64,000 nucleotides of DNA from Notospermus geniculatus. Lineage: Eukaryota > Nemertea > Pilidiophora > Heteronemertea > Lineidae. A program made the position numbers and the translations under genes. Of the stretch, positions 34,653 to 44,612 are shown piece after piece. The notes below the pieces were generated by a model that ran no database searches, was not told where the DNA came from, and worked only from the letters and a program-made list of their open reading frames with translations. The DNA lies in NCBI GenBank assembly GCA_002633025.1, contig NMRB01000169.1, forward strand, positions 339,129 through 403,128, read 5' to 3'. Position 1 is the stretch's first letter; every line of letters starts with the position of its first letter.

Positions 34653-35583
34653 AGCTGAACTGCATGAACAAAAACCACAGCGCCGCAGTATGGTGGGCTA
34701 CAGAAGTGCGAACGCCCTTCGAAGTACCTCCAGAACATGATAGACTACCGGCCTATTTGGTGGCGCCACTGTATTCAATCTCAGGCTTTCAATCGAGACA
34801 CATCGAGAGATAGTGTCCAAGTGACAGAGCCTGATAGACTTAGTACGATCCGTAGGAACCTGAGTATGAGGGTGGTCAGGGTTTTTTAGTGCTTGCGGCC
34901 AGTTAAAATATATGGTACAATGGCGAAAACTTCGGCATCAACAAATAATACACCACTCGTCCGATTTTCAGAAACTCCATTTGGTATCATTGCAAACATG
35001 TTTCACATAAATCTTATTTGATTTCTTTTGCCATAGTTTCGTTATTTGAATATATTTTCACAGAAACGCAATGTACTTGATCTGAGCAATAATACATACA
35101 TGATTCGCGCGATGTGTGTGTATTTGTAGAAAGAATATTTAATTGATTACGGTATATGGCCAAAGGAATAAAATAAGAATTGTCCTCAACGTATATGTAA
35201 TGATATCTGGTGACGTTGATGTACGTCAAGTGAGTGTTGTATTGTTTTTGAATGCATAAATGTTTTCAACTGGTGCTTGGATAACACCATAAATGTCAAC
35301 AAGAAGTGAATACTATAGAATGGTAACCAACTTTACACTCTAGTTCGGAAAGAACATAATGCCATCTACGTGCAGACGTCATTGGACGCCATCTCTCGAT
35401 GTTGCTCCATTGACAGACCCAGGGTGAATACAGTGGCGCCACCAAATAGCCTGGTAGTCTATCATGTTCTGGAGGTGCTTTGAAAGTGCCTTATGGCCGT
35501 TTGCATTTCTCTTGACCACCACCGTGGCGTGGTGGTCTTTTTTCAAAGCTGGAATCTCCTGTTTTTGTTCATGCAGTTCAGCT
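34653..35583. mobile_element. Fold-back element with TTAA duplication
   Basis: Ends AGCTGAACTGCATGAACAAA and TTTTGTTCATGCAGTTCAGCT flanked by TTAA. Left arm words CCTCCAGAACATGATAGACT and TATTTGGTGGCGCCACTGTA return inverted near 35430-35475. The AGCTGAAC terminus is shared with 37793-38422. Confidence 0.85.
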
Positions 35584-35857
35584 TTAAGTAATGGTACAAT
35601 CGGCAACAGCGCAATCGGTAGCCACGAGTCAGAACCTCCCACGAAGGTGAAATTTCAGGGTCTAATTATATAATTATTGCCAATACTGCAAACCCAAATT
35701 CATATTTTTATATCAGAATGTACGGAGCAGGGTTTATACAAATGTGGTTTTATAGATCACTGTAGGTCATTGAAAAGATATCGACTTTTTAATTTTGAGC
35801 GCAATTATTTTGTGTTTAGGTATCCCGTCATCTTATAATGCAACCGTTTCTTTTCAG

Positions 35858-36184
35858 TTTCAAATACCAAGGTGTTTTTTGTCAATAACCCAACTGCTGC
35901 CGTCCAGGTTGGTCAGGTGAAAATGTTTCGATGCGAGACGGATGAAAGTAACCCTATAAGTAACATAAAGTGGTCTTTGTACACGGGATCAACGTGGTCA
36001 AATATAACAACTGGAATATCATTATCAGACAGGAATGGTGGATATGGTGGAAAGATCAGGATCAGTGACGCATTCATAACAGTAACAAAGGCGATGGACG
36101 GCGCCAAAGTTAGATGCAGGTCAATCTATGACTTGACGGGCCATGAATTTACCACTGAAACCGACATCACTTTGAATGTTAATT
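35858..36184 (+). CDS. Ig receptor exon 6: fifth, membrane-proximal Ig domain
   Basis: Codes for residues 428-536. B-strand VKMFRCETDESNP, core tryptophan in NIKWSLYTG, and F-strand AMDGAKVRCRSIYD. The CETDESNP...I-x-W pattern resembles domains of nephrin/Kirre-type adhesion receptors, though this is not enough for an orthology claim. NIT near the middle is a potential N-glycosylation site. Acceptor TTCTTTTCAG; donor T|GTGAGT at 36185. The next exon completes the codon and gives the membrane helix. Confidence 0.85.
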
Positions 36185-36802
36185 GTGAGTACACTTCGAA
36201 CGGCGTGGGCATCAGTAAATCTGTATACGTGCAGTACATTTTTTGTGCCCCCGCTTCAACAGAAGAGGGCATTATGTCGTCACCCGTTACGTCCGTCCTT
36301 CTATTGTCGGCGTCCGTCCGTTAACTTTCCCGTTTCCGATCATTCAAAAGAAAACTGTTTGTCCAGTCAAATTGATTTTTTGTATGTATGTTGGGGGTGA
36401 CTAGAAGAAGATTATTTTCGAATATGGCCCAGTTCCAATCCGCCAGCCACCATCTTGGAATCAGATTCTGTCAATTTCAGGGAGAACCATTCGTCCGATC
36501 GTATTGATTTTTTGTATGTTTGTTGGGGATGTATAGGGAAAGGTTTGGCCCTGTTTCGATTTACAACGTGGCCACCAGAGCCTGAATCTTGAAATCAGAT
36601 TCATCAAACTGATTTAATTCCGTATACATGTTAAGGGAATACCAACTTAACATACGTGTGGGGCATATGCCACGCTCTGCGTTGCTCTTGTCTATGCACA
36701 CCGATCTCTAGTAAGCCATTCACGGCGGAACATCATTCCTTCACTGAAGAACGGCAAACAGACGAATGGAGTCAGTCGTATAATTGCATTGGCACAACCT
36801 TA
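36185..36802 (+). other. Intron 6, 5' part
   Basis: No exon recognised. A diverged two-copy repeat (TTGATTTTTTGTATGTATGT at 36371 and TTGATTTTTTGTATGTTTGT at 36505). Confidence 0.4.
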
Positions 36803-36979
36803 GGCCTCGTTCACACGGGCACGCGTAAGGCGTATAGCATCGAGCCTAACGCGTATAGCATAAAAATACTTCTAGCTTGAGTCAATGAGCTGTTCACACG
36901 TTACTGCTGGCGTAAATGCATGGCGTTAGCGCATTACGCTCAACGCCATACGCCTACGCGTGCCCGTGTGAACGAGGCC
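36803..36979. mobile_element. 177-bp MITE with TTA duplication
   Basis: GGCCTCGTTCACACGGGCAC with GCGTA, and the mirror TACGC with GTGCCCGTGTGAACGAGGCC, each next to TTA. Rich in the word GCGTAT/ATACGC. PIF/Harbinger-like by duplication size. Confidence 0.85.
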
Positions 36980-37562
36980 TTACTTGAAATGGCCTTGGAT
37001 GAAGAAATGGCTGAGCCACGAAAATTCGCAGTGTGCGCCTGGTGGCACAGCGATTTCTGGCTGCGCCGCATGGCTCTGCCATACTTTTTAAAACCCAATC
37101 GGTTTGATATTTTTTTGCCGCCGTACAAAGCGGCGCTGTTCTCAGCCAATTCGGCAACGACCCAAATAGGGCTTCGCAATGTCTGCGCGATATTCGTCTG
37201 TGTTCGCTTAGTTTTAGAAGCGATGTCCGTCGTGGAAAGAGGGCTTATTTTAAAGATTATAAGCCTGGCGGTGACAGGGTTCACAAGGTGACTTCAGGGG
37301 TGGTACTCAGCCTCATTCCCCCAGGCTTCAGCAGCCGTGTACTGGCATGTAAACACACATGATGGCGGATACACAACAACCAGTGATTAACAGTCCTATC
37401 CACAAGAGAAAGCAGCATAAGCGCAATATAAAAGTGTTGCCCAGAGTGGAGGGCGATAGAACGATATGTCACCCCGAGAAATTTTGTTCATTGGATTTAG
37501 AGTATTTTCAGTGAAATTAAAAGGAAAAAAGAAAAACACGAAACGAAAAAACAGTGAAAATC
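36980..37562. repeat. Dispersed repeat related to 41020-41450
   Basis: CTGCGCCGCATGGCTCTGCC and nearby words recur with changes at about 41343 (CTGCGCTGCATGGCTCTTCC). No coding domain recognised; frames over 110 codons on both strands seem fortuitous. Confidence 0.45.
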
Positions 37563-37564
37563 CC

Positions 37565-37627
37565 CCGCCGGGATTCGAACCCGGGACGATAGGCAAACGT
37601 CTAGCCGAATGAGCTATCGAGACAGCT
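37565..37627 (-). repeat. tRNA-like SINE head
   Basis: On the - strand, GATAGCTCATTCGG (box A-like) and GGTTCGAATCC (box B) are correctly spaced, followed downstream by T-rich runs (CTGTTTTTTCG). Acceptor halves do not pair, so this is a tRNA-derived repeat or pseudogene. Confidence 0.65.
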
Positions 37628-37792
37628 GGCACCATTGAGGGTCTCATTGGCCCATGATGACCGGTGGTCTATTGTTTGCTTGACGGCTGAAGTAATGTCG
37701 ATGCGGACGTAAAGGAACGCACGACACTGAACAAAAATATGACGCAGATCGTCGCTGTTCACTTGCTCATTTCTCTGAAATTGTGAGCTTAA

Positions 37793-38422
37793 AGCTGAAC
37801 TTAATAGATATAAACCCCAAGCGGCAGAGGTAGAAATTACGAACAGCCACAAGGCACTTCCAAGCTACCTCTGAAAACGATACACCCTCTCGGACGGTCA
37901 CAGTTGGTTTCACTTGCCTCCACGCTCTTGACCAGTGAAGATCTCAGCACAGCTACCAAATGAGAAAAAACGAAAAATAATCTGTGATGGCACCGAGATT
38001 CGAACCCACAACCCTCTGATCGATTCGCCAACCTCTTTCTGTACGCGGCATGAAGACTGCTTGCATACAACGACGCCGATCTACAATAAAGGCGCTGTGG
38101 TTTTGAAGATCTCCATGAGGAAATAAAGCGATCGGAATTGTCGTCATGCAAGCAAGCAGTCTTCGTGGCGCGTGCAGGAAGAGTTGGCGAATCGATCAGA
38201 GGGTTGTGGGTTCGAATCTCGGTACCATCACAGATTATTTTTCGTTTTTTCTCATTTGGCAGCTGTGCTGAGATCTTCACTGGTCAAGAGCGTGGTGGCA
38301 AGTGAAACCAACTGTGACCGTCCGTGAGGGTGTATCGTTTTCAGAGGTAGTTTGGAAGTGCCTTGTGGCTGTTCGTAATTTCTACCTCTGCCGCTTGGGG
38401 TTTATATCTATTAAGTTCAGCT
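37793..38422. mobile_element. Fold-back element with tRNA-like arms, TTAA duplication
   Basis: Arms of about 285 bp pair almost perfectly: AGCTGAACTTAATAGATATA on the left and its inverse at 38403-38422. Each arm carries a tRNA-like segment (GGTTCGAATCTCGG box B with GTTGGCGAATCGATCAGAGG) at 37990-38035 (-) and 38178-38222 (+), followed by T runs. TTAA flanks both ends. The central loop of about 65 bp is unique. Confidence 0.85.
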
Positions 38423-38626
38423 TTAAAGCCTAGGTCACAAATGCACCGGGCGCCGTACGATTTTCCCCCACCCAGCGGCTTGCTGTGGATTTTAGAGACT
38501 GAAATTCAGATCTAAGCTGAATTATGCCGAAATCGCTCCAATGGATAAGCGGAAATTAAACTAGATCAAACTGGGCACCGTAGAAATTGGATATGTGACT
38601 GGGGTTTAACTTGCGACAAGTTTGGG

Positions 38627-38672
38627 CCATTGTGTTAAGACAAATGTTTTAACATTTGTCTTAACACAATGG
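38627..38672. repeat. Perfect 22-bp hairpin
   Basis: CCATTGTGTTAAGACAAATG and two more bases are mirrored exactly after a TT loop. With one mismatch the stem extends to about 35 bp. Confidence 0.9.
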
Positions 38673-38988
38673 CGCAAACTTATCAAACTTATCAACTGTT
38701 AAAACAGTTGACCCATGCTATTGATGAGTGCAAAAGCTGGCGATATTGGCTGCTATTTTGGCAATTTTGATTGCAAAACTGCCGTCTCATTTGAAGCCAG
38801 AAACAAAATGGCTGCCAAAACACCAGACCGTTTTACTCACTCACCGCAAATAAAGTAATAGCCCTACGCGCCAAATATAGACCCCGTTGCAGGATAACCT
38901 CGAAATCTGCGTAGAGGATTCCATATCAACGTCACCAACTCAAAAGAAAAAGCCAAACTTGTTTAGTATTATAAAAAATATACAATCA

Positions 38989-39772
38989 CGTGGAGAATCG
39001 GCAACCGCCATTCCGAGTATTTCGTTCCAGCAGCAACCCTCTCCGAGTTTTATTTTACACCTCACCGAGTAAAAATGGCGGATGTCGCTGATGAGACAGA
39101 AAATGACGACAAAACTGGTGGTTTTATAACTCCTACCTCAGAGTAAGTCTTTTAAGATCCCGTGGAGGCTATTTTAATTTGTATACTCCATCGTTCGGTA
39201 GAAAGTTTATCAGGGCTTTAGCTTGCAATCGGCTGTATGAAGTGAAATTGTTGGGATGGTTGCCGATCTGCGCAAAATCCACTGGACTGCTGTGCTGTGT
39301 CAATCACTTCATCCTCGGACGAAAAGGCCTCTTTTAGTCAACTGTTAGCCTTTTTATCTCGCAGACGCCTTGTTTCTTTCAAGATTAAGACGAAAACTTA
39401 ATTATGATCACGAATATAACTATTTTAGTGTTTGTACTTGACTAAAAGAGGCATTTTCATCCGTGGATGAAGCGATTGACACAGTGGATTTTATGCAGAT
39501 CGGCAACCATCCCAACAATTTCACTTCATACAGCCGATTGGAAGCTAAAACCCTGATAAACTTTCTACCGAACGATGGAGTATAGAAATTAAAATAGCCT
39601 CCACGGGATCATAAAAGACTTACTTTGAGGTAGGAGTTATAAATCCACCAGTTTTGTCGGCGTTTCAGCAACATCCGCCATTTTTACTCGGTGAGGTGTA
39701 ACATGCGACCCGGAGAGGGTTGCTGCCGGAACGAAATACTCGGAAAGGCGGCTGCCGATTCTCCACGGTGAC
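38989..39772. mobile_element. Fold-back element with about 345-bp arms
   Basis: ACGTGGAGAATCGGCAACCG on the left and GCCGATTCTCCACGGTG on the right. The arms stay alike to about 39345 and 39430 (AAATTGTTGGGATGGTTGCC versus GGCAACCATCCCAACAATTT). The left arm contains an ATG-led open frame with a splice-donor-like end at 39075-39142. Confidence 0.85.
39075..39142 (+). pseudogene. Possible captured first exon in a fold-back arm
   Basis: AAAAATGGCGG provides a good start context, then 22 codons (MADVADETENDDKTGGFITP and two more) lead into GAGTAAGT, a consensus donor. The mirror arm (39680 down to about 39613) has the same start, but is disrupted by a stop after some 13 codons. The acidic sequence is not recognised. 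No downstream exon is seen in the proper frame; it is not part of the Ig gene. Confidence 0.35.
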
Positions 39773-40078
39773 AATCGCCATCATATTCAAACATCTCCTA
39801 CAAAATTTGTCGTTCAGAAACGGATATACCCTCTAAAATACACCTAGAAACCGCCTCCTAAAAAATTGCACAGCAGTTCTGCTCAAAAATTCTCACAAAA
39901 ATAAACAACCATACTAGAATATAACTACATGTACATGCCAAATTTGAAACATATTGCTCATGTAACAACAGAGATAAAGCACTAAATATTGCCAGACATA
40001 CAGGGACCAAGCCAGACAGTGTTGAAATTATAAGGGTCACCTTGTGAACCAATAGTATGATGCCTAATTCCATTGCAG

Positions 40079-40204
40079 CAAATACCGAAGGAGGCAATTA
40101 CAATATTGGGATGGTGATTGGCATAATAATACCCAACGTCCTCTTGGTCGGAATTTTTGCGTTTATCATACACTACAGATTAAGGAACAAGGCTTGTTTC
40201 TCGG
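40079..40204 (+). CDS. Ig receptor exon 7: transmembrane helix
   Basis: Codes for residues 537-578. A short extracellular linker (NTEGGNYN) leads to a hydrophobic helix of about 22 residues (IGMVIGIIIPNVLLVGIFAF), then the basic stop-transfer sequence HYRLRNK. The helix followed by Arg/Lys fixes a type I topology with the Ig domains outside. Acceptor TCCATTGCAG; donor G|GTAAGG at 40205. Phase 1 on both sides, in the only frame without a stop. Confidence 0.85.
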
Positions 40205-40640
40205 GTAAGGACTAAAGCATTGGAGAGTTTTCGCAGAGCCCCCGAAACGCCAACCCGAATGCCAATCCCGTTGTTCGATGCCACCAACAGAACAGTGGAC
40301 AACAGGATACGTGTTCGCGTTTTGCGTTTTGGGGGCTTTGCGGAAACTCTATATTATACGGGGTGGGCCAGAGAAAGTGTCCCTCGAACAATAGGGAAAC
40401 AATAGAAATGCTATTGTTCGAGGGACACTTTCTCTGGCCCACCCTGTAGAGTTTTCGCAAAGTCCCCGAGACGCGAATTGCGAACGCCAATCCCATTTTT
40501 CGATGCCACGGACAGAACAGTGGACAAAGGATAGAGGTTCGCGTCGGTGTTTCGGGTGTTTTGCAAAAACTATTATAGAGTTTAGGGGTGGCCGCACAGA
40601 AACTCCGCTAGCGCTAGCGGAGCCCATCTGCCGACATCTT
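40205..40640. repeat. GAGTTTTCGC repeat with nested mariner-like MITE
   Basis: GAGTTTTCGCAGAGCCCCCG (40217) and GAGTTTTCGCAAAGTCCCCG (40449) head two similar units, and an inverse unit ends near 40345. Between them lies the MITE at 40359-40446. Confidence 0.6.
40359..40446. mobile_element. 88-bp mariner-like hairpin MITE
   Basis: CGGGGTGGGCCAGAGAAAGT mirrors ACTTTCTCTGGCCCACCCTG. The stem runs 36 bp to CAATAG/CTATTG and TA borders both ends. RNA from it would fold into a pre-miRNA-like hairpin. Confidence 0.85.
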
Positions 40641-41624
40641 GACTACCAAGGGTTGTGACATCGCTCCGCCCTCTGACTACGCTCACACAAACCCTTGACG
40701 GACTTCGCTGTGGAAAGCTGTTTCCAACCGGATGTGCCTGTTTGTGGACTGACTGCCGCCGTTAGTTTTCCACTTTCATCATAGATCGTTAACATTTGCC
40801 ACAAACCTGAACATTTCTAAATACCACATCAGTCTTTCTGTACACCTACCTTCTCTGGTTGTGCAAATTGACGGTATTTTTGTTCAAAAGCATAGTTCAA
40901 GAAAGTGGTGGGTAAATCGCAATAGATAGAATGGCTGACCATCCTCGTTCCTTATACTTTCCAACCACAAAATATACAGCGGCCGGTTTAACTGGCTTGG
41001 TGCCAACCTAGGGGCGAGGTTGGCTAACTAGTGTTCTGATTGGTGCACGGCAACTTGAGGTGCGAGAGAAACAAAAATCCTGGCGAAGTTCTCCATGGGT
41101 TTGTGATGCGTACGAAGTATGAGGTAGTACAGACACATGGTAGGCCTTGATGATCTGCCGTAGTGCGGGACATTTTTCCATGCATTTTAACACCGATAGG
41201 CTGTCGAAGCACAAGCGGAGTTTCAATGCGGCCGGCCCTGCTCGCGCGCGCAGACGAATAGCAGACGTATTTGGCACAGCCATATTTAAAATGGCTGAGA
41301 CACGAAGCTCATCAGTGTGCCTTGATGTCTGGGCCGTATTTCTGCCTGCGCTGCATGGCTCTTCCATATTCCCAAAATCCATTTGGTTGATACTTCGTGC
41401 AGCCTTACACAGCGGTGCTGATATATTGGGCCGATTTAATAGAGGTTTGCTAAGCTAACCATTGGTTCCACCAAAAATATATAGGCGTGCGAAAAATGTA
41501 CAACTAAATTTTTCACCAAAAAGCCCCGTTTTCTAAATTCTGTATACCTCTTACTGTCCATCCAAACAGGGCTTTTTGTCCTCATGGCTCTATTAACCAC
41601 CATGGCTTTCTCCTTTCCTCATAG
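40641..41624 (+). other. Intron 7
   Basis: Contains a Mutator-like terminal fragment at about 40635-40705 (CATCTTGACTACCAAGGGTT, ATCGCTCCGCC), related to the elements at 53718 and 60601, and the repeat related to 36980-37300. No exon recognised. Confidence 0.5.
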
Positions 41625-41720
41625 GTCCAAAAAGGGACCCAAGTCCTCCGGTGCTTGATAATTCAGAAGAAAACCGGATGGGAGAGGGCACGGTGTCTAC
41701 AAACAACCCAGCATTCGAGG
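41625..41720 (+). CDS. Ig receptor exon 8: cytoplasmic tail, part 1
   Basis: Codes for residues 579-610 on the cytoplasmic side. Polar and proline-containing (PKRDPSPPVLDNSEENRM) and ending STNNPAFEG, where NPAF resembles an NPxF/Y-type adaptor motif. Acceptor TCCTTTCCTCATAG; donor G|GTAGGT at 41721. Being 96 bp and phase 1-1, it can be skipped without a frame change, so alternative splicing is possible. Confidence 0.75.
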
Positions 41721-41779
41721 GTAGGTTCAGTTCGATTACAACTATCTGATCGAAGTTATCAACCCGTCCTATCAAGAAA

Positions 41780-42545
41780 TACTTCTGGACAGACCTTTCA
41801 TGTACTCTCATCTCTACCTTGAGCCCCGGAAGTTGGCAGGGTGTCGATTTCAAATTCTATTTCAAAAGTCTGTTGTCTTGACCAATCAGGAGCAGGTATC
41901 GATTGGTGCGAGGTTGACCTACATAATCAACCTCGTACCCGGATTGTGTCTTTTTATTGGTCAGTCTGCAAATGGGAATGACGGCATCATAGTTGAATTT
42001 GAATCTGAAATTTAGTTGAGCACAACGCAGCATCGAATTCGAATGGGAGAATGCATGGCGGCCTATTTTGGTGTGAGCGATACTGTTGGACATTCGAAAA
42101 CAAAATTTGAAATTGACACCCTGCCAACTTCCAGAGCTGAAGGTACAGACGGGAGTATTCAAATTCTAAATCAGTAGTCTCGCGCACACCAAAACTGCCG
42201 ATTAACCATACCTCCACTGGAAGAGAATGCTGCGCTGTTCTCGACTATCACGCTGCCGCCCAATCTGTTGACAGGACCAATCAGAAGCAGGTATCGAGGT
42301 TGACCTACATAACCTCGCACCGGGTACTTGCCTCTGAATGGCCAGTGAGAGCATCAAGGTTGAGCGCAACGCAGCGTCGTATTCAAATGGAAGAATACAT
42401 GCTGGTTTATTTTGGTGTGCGCGAGACTATTTGACGCTTGGAAATAGAATTGAAACCTCGTTACTTCCGGGCACAACGCAAATATCCGGTGCTCATGGTA
42501 GAGATGGAAGGATTGTACCACCATACGAAGACATTCATCCTGAGA
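41780..42545. repeat. Diverged duplicated and inverted segment in intron 8
   Basis: CCCGGAAGTTGGCAGGGTGT at 41824 returns inverted at 42110-42135 (ACACCCTGCCAACTTCC). TGACCAATCAGGAGCAGGTA at 41879 has a near copy at 42274. The intergenic frames on both strands follow this structure. It looks like an old fold-back element that then duplicated. Confidence 0.6.
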
Positions 42546-42589
42546 ACATCAGGGGTTCTTAGTGCTGATATTCTCAGGATGAAGACATT

Positions 42590-42932
42590 GGTGAGGTTTC
42601 TCAAATCTGACGAAACACGAAGTAAGAAATACGAAATTGGACTTCATTTCCGTGACGTAGTGTATCTCAGGAGATGGTTGGTACCACAAATATCGCCTGC
42701 TGCAAGCGTCTTTTAGCGTATGACGTCAGACCGATAGAGTTCGTTTTCACTTCGTAGATACGAGGTGGAAATTTAAAAATTCAAGATGCACCACAACTCT
42801 CTCGGTCTTGCAAGGTATGCTACATTTTGGGTACCAACCTTCTCCTTACCAGGAATACATTAGGTTCTGAAAATGAAGGTGAATTTCGTATTTCGTACTT
42901 CGTGTTTCGTCAGATTTGCGAAACCTCGCTAT
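42590..42932. mobile_element. Fold-back repeat in intron 8
   Basis: GAGGTTTCTCAAATCTGACG with AAACACGAAG is mirrored by TTCGTGTTTCGTCAGATTTG with CGAAACCTCG. AAGAAATACGAAATT/AATTTCGTATTTCGT continue the stem. Confidence 0.7.
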
Positions 42933-42965
42933 TGTTGGTGGGGATTCCGTGTATGTTCTTTGCAG

Positions 42966-43067
42966 CTGAAGACAACAATTACGCCACTCCAGCCGAGACC
43001 AACCGCGATGACCTACATCAGGGCGATACCGGACCCGAATACATAAATTTTACTACATCAGATAACG
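42966..43067 (+). CDS. Ig receptor exon 9: cytoplasmic tail with tyrosine motifs
   Basis: Codes for residues 611-644. It includes NNYATPAETN and, near its end, GPEYINFTTSD. YINF fits the YxN pattern that phosphorylated receptors use to recruit Grb2-type SH2 domains; the two tyrosines are 24 residues apart, too far for a classical ITAM. Acceptor TTCTTTGCAG at 42965; donor G|GTGCGT at 43068. 102 bp, phase 1-1. The frame needs at least one more exon to stop. Confidence 0.8.
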
Positions 43068-43876
43068 GTGCGTTTTGGCAAAAAGACCACATAAAATTTA
43101 TTCCGACATACATGTAGAGTGTGACCCGGTCCCAAGCAAATGGTGACTTCATGCTCCACGCAGCGTTGAAATTTTTTGATACTTGGACGAAATTTTAACA
43201 CTGCCATTGACGCTAGATCGCCATCTTGAAAATCTTGACGTCGTCGGTGGGGCCGCCATTTTTTGGGTCTTTCCAGTGACGCGAACGTCTTTTTCAAAAT
43301 GTTATTATTTGCAGAAAACAATATTTATCTCGTCGAAAATGAAACAGCTACTTTATATTTACTCTACAGATGTTTGTATTTAATGTGTTTCGTACTAGTA
43401 CCTTGTACACCTATCTACAACAGATGTGTATTGTAAGCGTAGAAAACGACGTGATGGGGTAACCGCTTCACGGACAGAAGAATTTCTACTCAGTGTTCGC
43501 TCCGCGTGCGCAATACTACTTTTCAAGATGGAAACCTAGCGTCGATACTAGTGGTGATATCATCGCCCAGATATCGCCACCTAGCGTCAAGTTTGTGGTG
43601 ACTTTGAATATCAACTGAAATTCTTTTGATACCGGAAGTGTTCAGTTTGGTGGGTTGGCATGTCTCAAAGGTCAAACATATCACAATGTAAACATCCATG
43701 TTTACAAAAAACCATTGAATGTAAACAATGAAGTGATGACTACATTATCTTTAAGTCTGATGCCTAATTTCATGTTGATATATTTTCCATATATTTTTAG
43801 ATTGTTTTGCTGAAGCATACGACACAGCAAGAACTCCTAGGCTGAACTAAAATTTATAGTAAGCAAATTGTTTAAG
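43068..43876 (+). other. Downstream intron or 3' region
   Basis: No exon recognised. Two direct phrases ATCGCC(C/A)(A/C)CTAGCGTC occur near 43535-43595, a minor duplication. Confidence 0.4.
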
Positions 43877-44002
43877 GAATTAAACCCTCGGCGACGGGTC
43901 TTCGTTGCGACACGAAACACGCTCGGGTGGAGCTAAAATTCCGTCCAAACCCTCGCGGGTTTGGTGTCGCAACCAAGACCCGTTGCCGAGGGTTCAATTT
44001 TA
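43877..44002. mobile_element. Short MITE
   Basis: GGAATTAAACCCTCGGCGAC with GGGTCTT is mirrored by AAGACCCGTTGCCGAGGGTT. Related copy at about 4130-4247. Confidence 0.75.
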
Positions 44003-44379
44003 AGAGAAAAAGATCAGGGAATGCATGTAAAACATGCCTATCAATATCATGGCAATGGTGCGTAGCGCCTTTATAGCGGCAATGTCAATGAGGCTGCAAA
44101 TTAAGGTGTTCACATGATAATACATGTACTTGGAAACGCCGTGTACTTCGAGCGTAACGTACTTAGCCTGCAAAACAGAAGTGTAAACACCTTATAAGGA
44201 CAATTTGTGACTTATGTTGTCCAAAAATTACCCGACCTACCAGTGACACTCAAAAGGGCGCAACAGAAATTCGGCACAACGTGAGATCGACCCACTTTTA
44301 ACCCATCAAAAAGTCCTCCCCCCGAAAAAACACACTCCCTCCGTAGCACCGCCCACGGGGACAATATGCTAGTTGACTC

Positions 44380-44525
44380 TAAAGCTGCATTTAGCTGACA
44401 CGCGGAATGCGGATTGCGGAACGCGGAAACGGAAAATGCAATGCATTTTCGCATACAACATATCTTTTCGCCAGGGTTTCCGCGTCCCTATACCGCATTC
44501 CGCGTGTCAGCTAAACGCAGCCTTA
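44380..44525. mobile_element. 145-bp hairpin MITE
   Basis: TAAAGCTGCATTTAGCTGAC with ACGCGGAATGCGG, and CCGCATTCCGCGTGTCAGCT with AAACGCAGCCTTA. No independent duplication can be resolved because TAA/TTA may be part of the repeat. Confidence 0.8.
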
Positions 44526-44612
44526 TGCTGGTAACGGAATTGCCTCCCTGATTAATTCCATTACTCCAATAACAATTGCTTACATCACCCCCTGTGGTAT
44601 TCCTTCAGTTTT

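Larger units (their letters stand above)
11198..43067 (+). other. Gene locus: Ig-superfamily type I receptor (nine exons)
   Basis: Exons at 11198-11276, 18269-18598, 23515-23862, 31398-31649, 33928-34200, 35858-36184, 40079-40204, 41625-41720 and 42966-43067 share one strand, GT-AG borders and phase-1 junctions throughout, so the reading frame runs unbroken from signal peptide through five Ig domains, a membrane helix and a tail (about 644 residues to the end of exon 9). Phase-1 one-exon-per-domain layout is classic for Ig-superfamily genes. The product should sit in the plasma membrane and act in cell adhesion or recognition; its ligand is unknown. Introns are filled with mobile elements. 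Alternative or missed exons are possible, especially near the gap at 24324. I cannot name an orthologue. Confidence 0.85.

Noticed and set aside
36920-37291. 123-codon frame on the + strand and 114-codon frame on the - strand
   Set aside because: They overlap a MITE and a dispersed repeat with a diverged copy at 41020-41450; no domain seen.
37837-38280. 147-codon - strand frame
   Set aside because: It crosses the centre of the fold-back element and translates both arms.
42966-43067. ITAM in the receptor tail
   Set aside because: The tyrosines are about 24 residues apart and lack the YxxL/I spacing of 6-12 residues.
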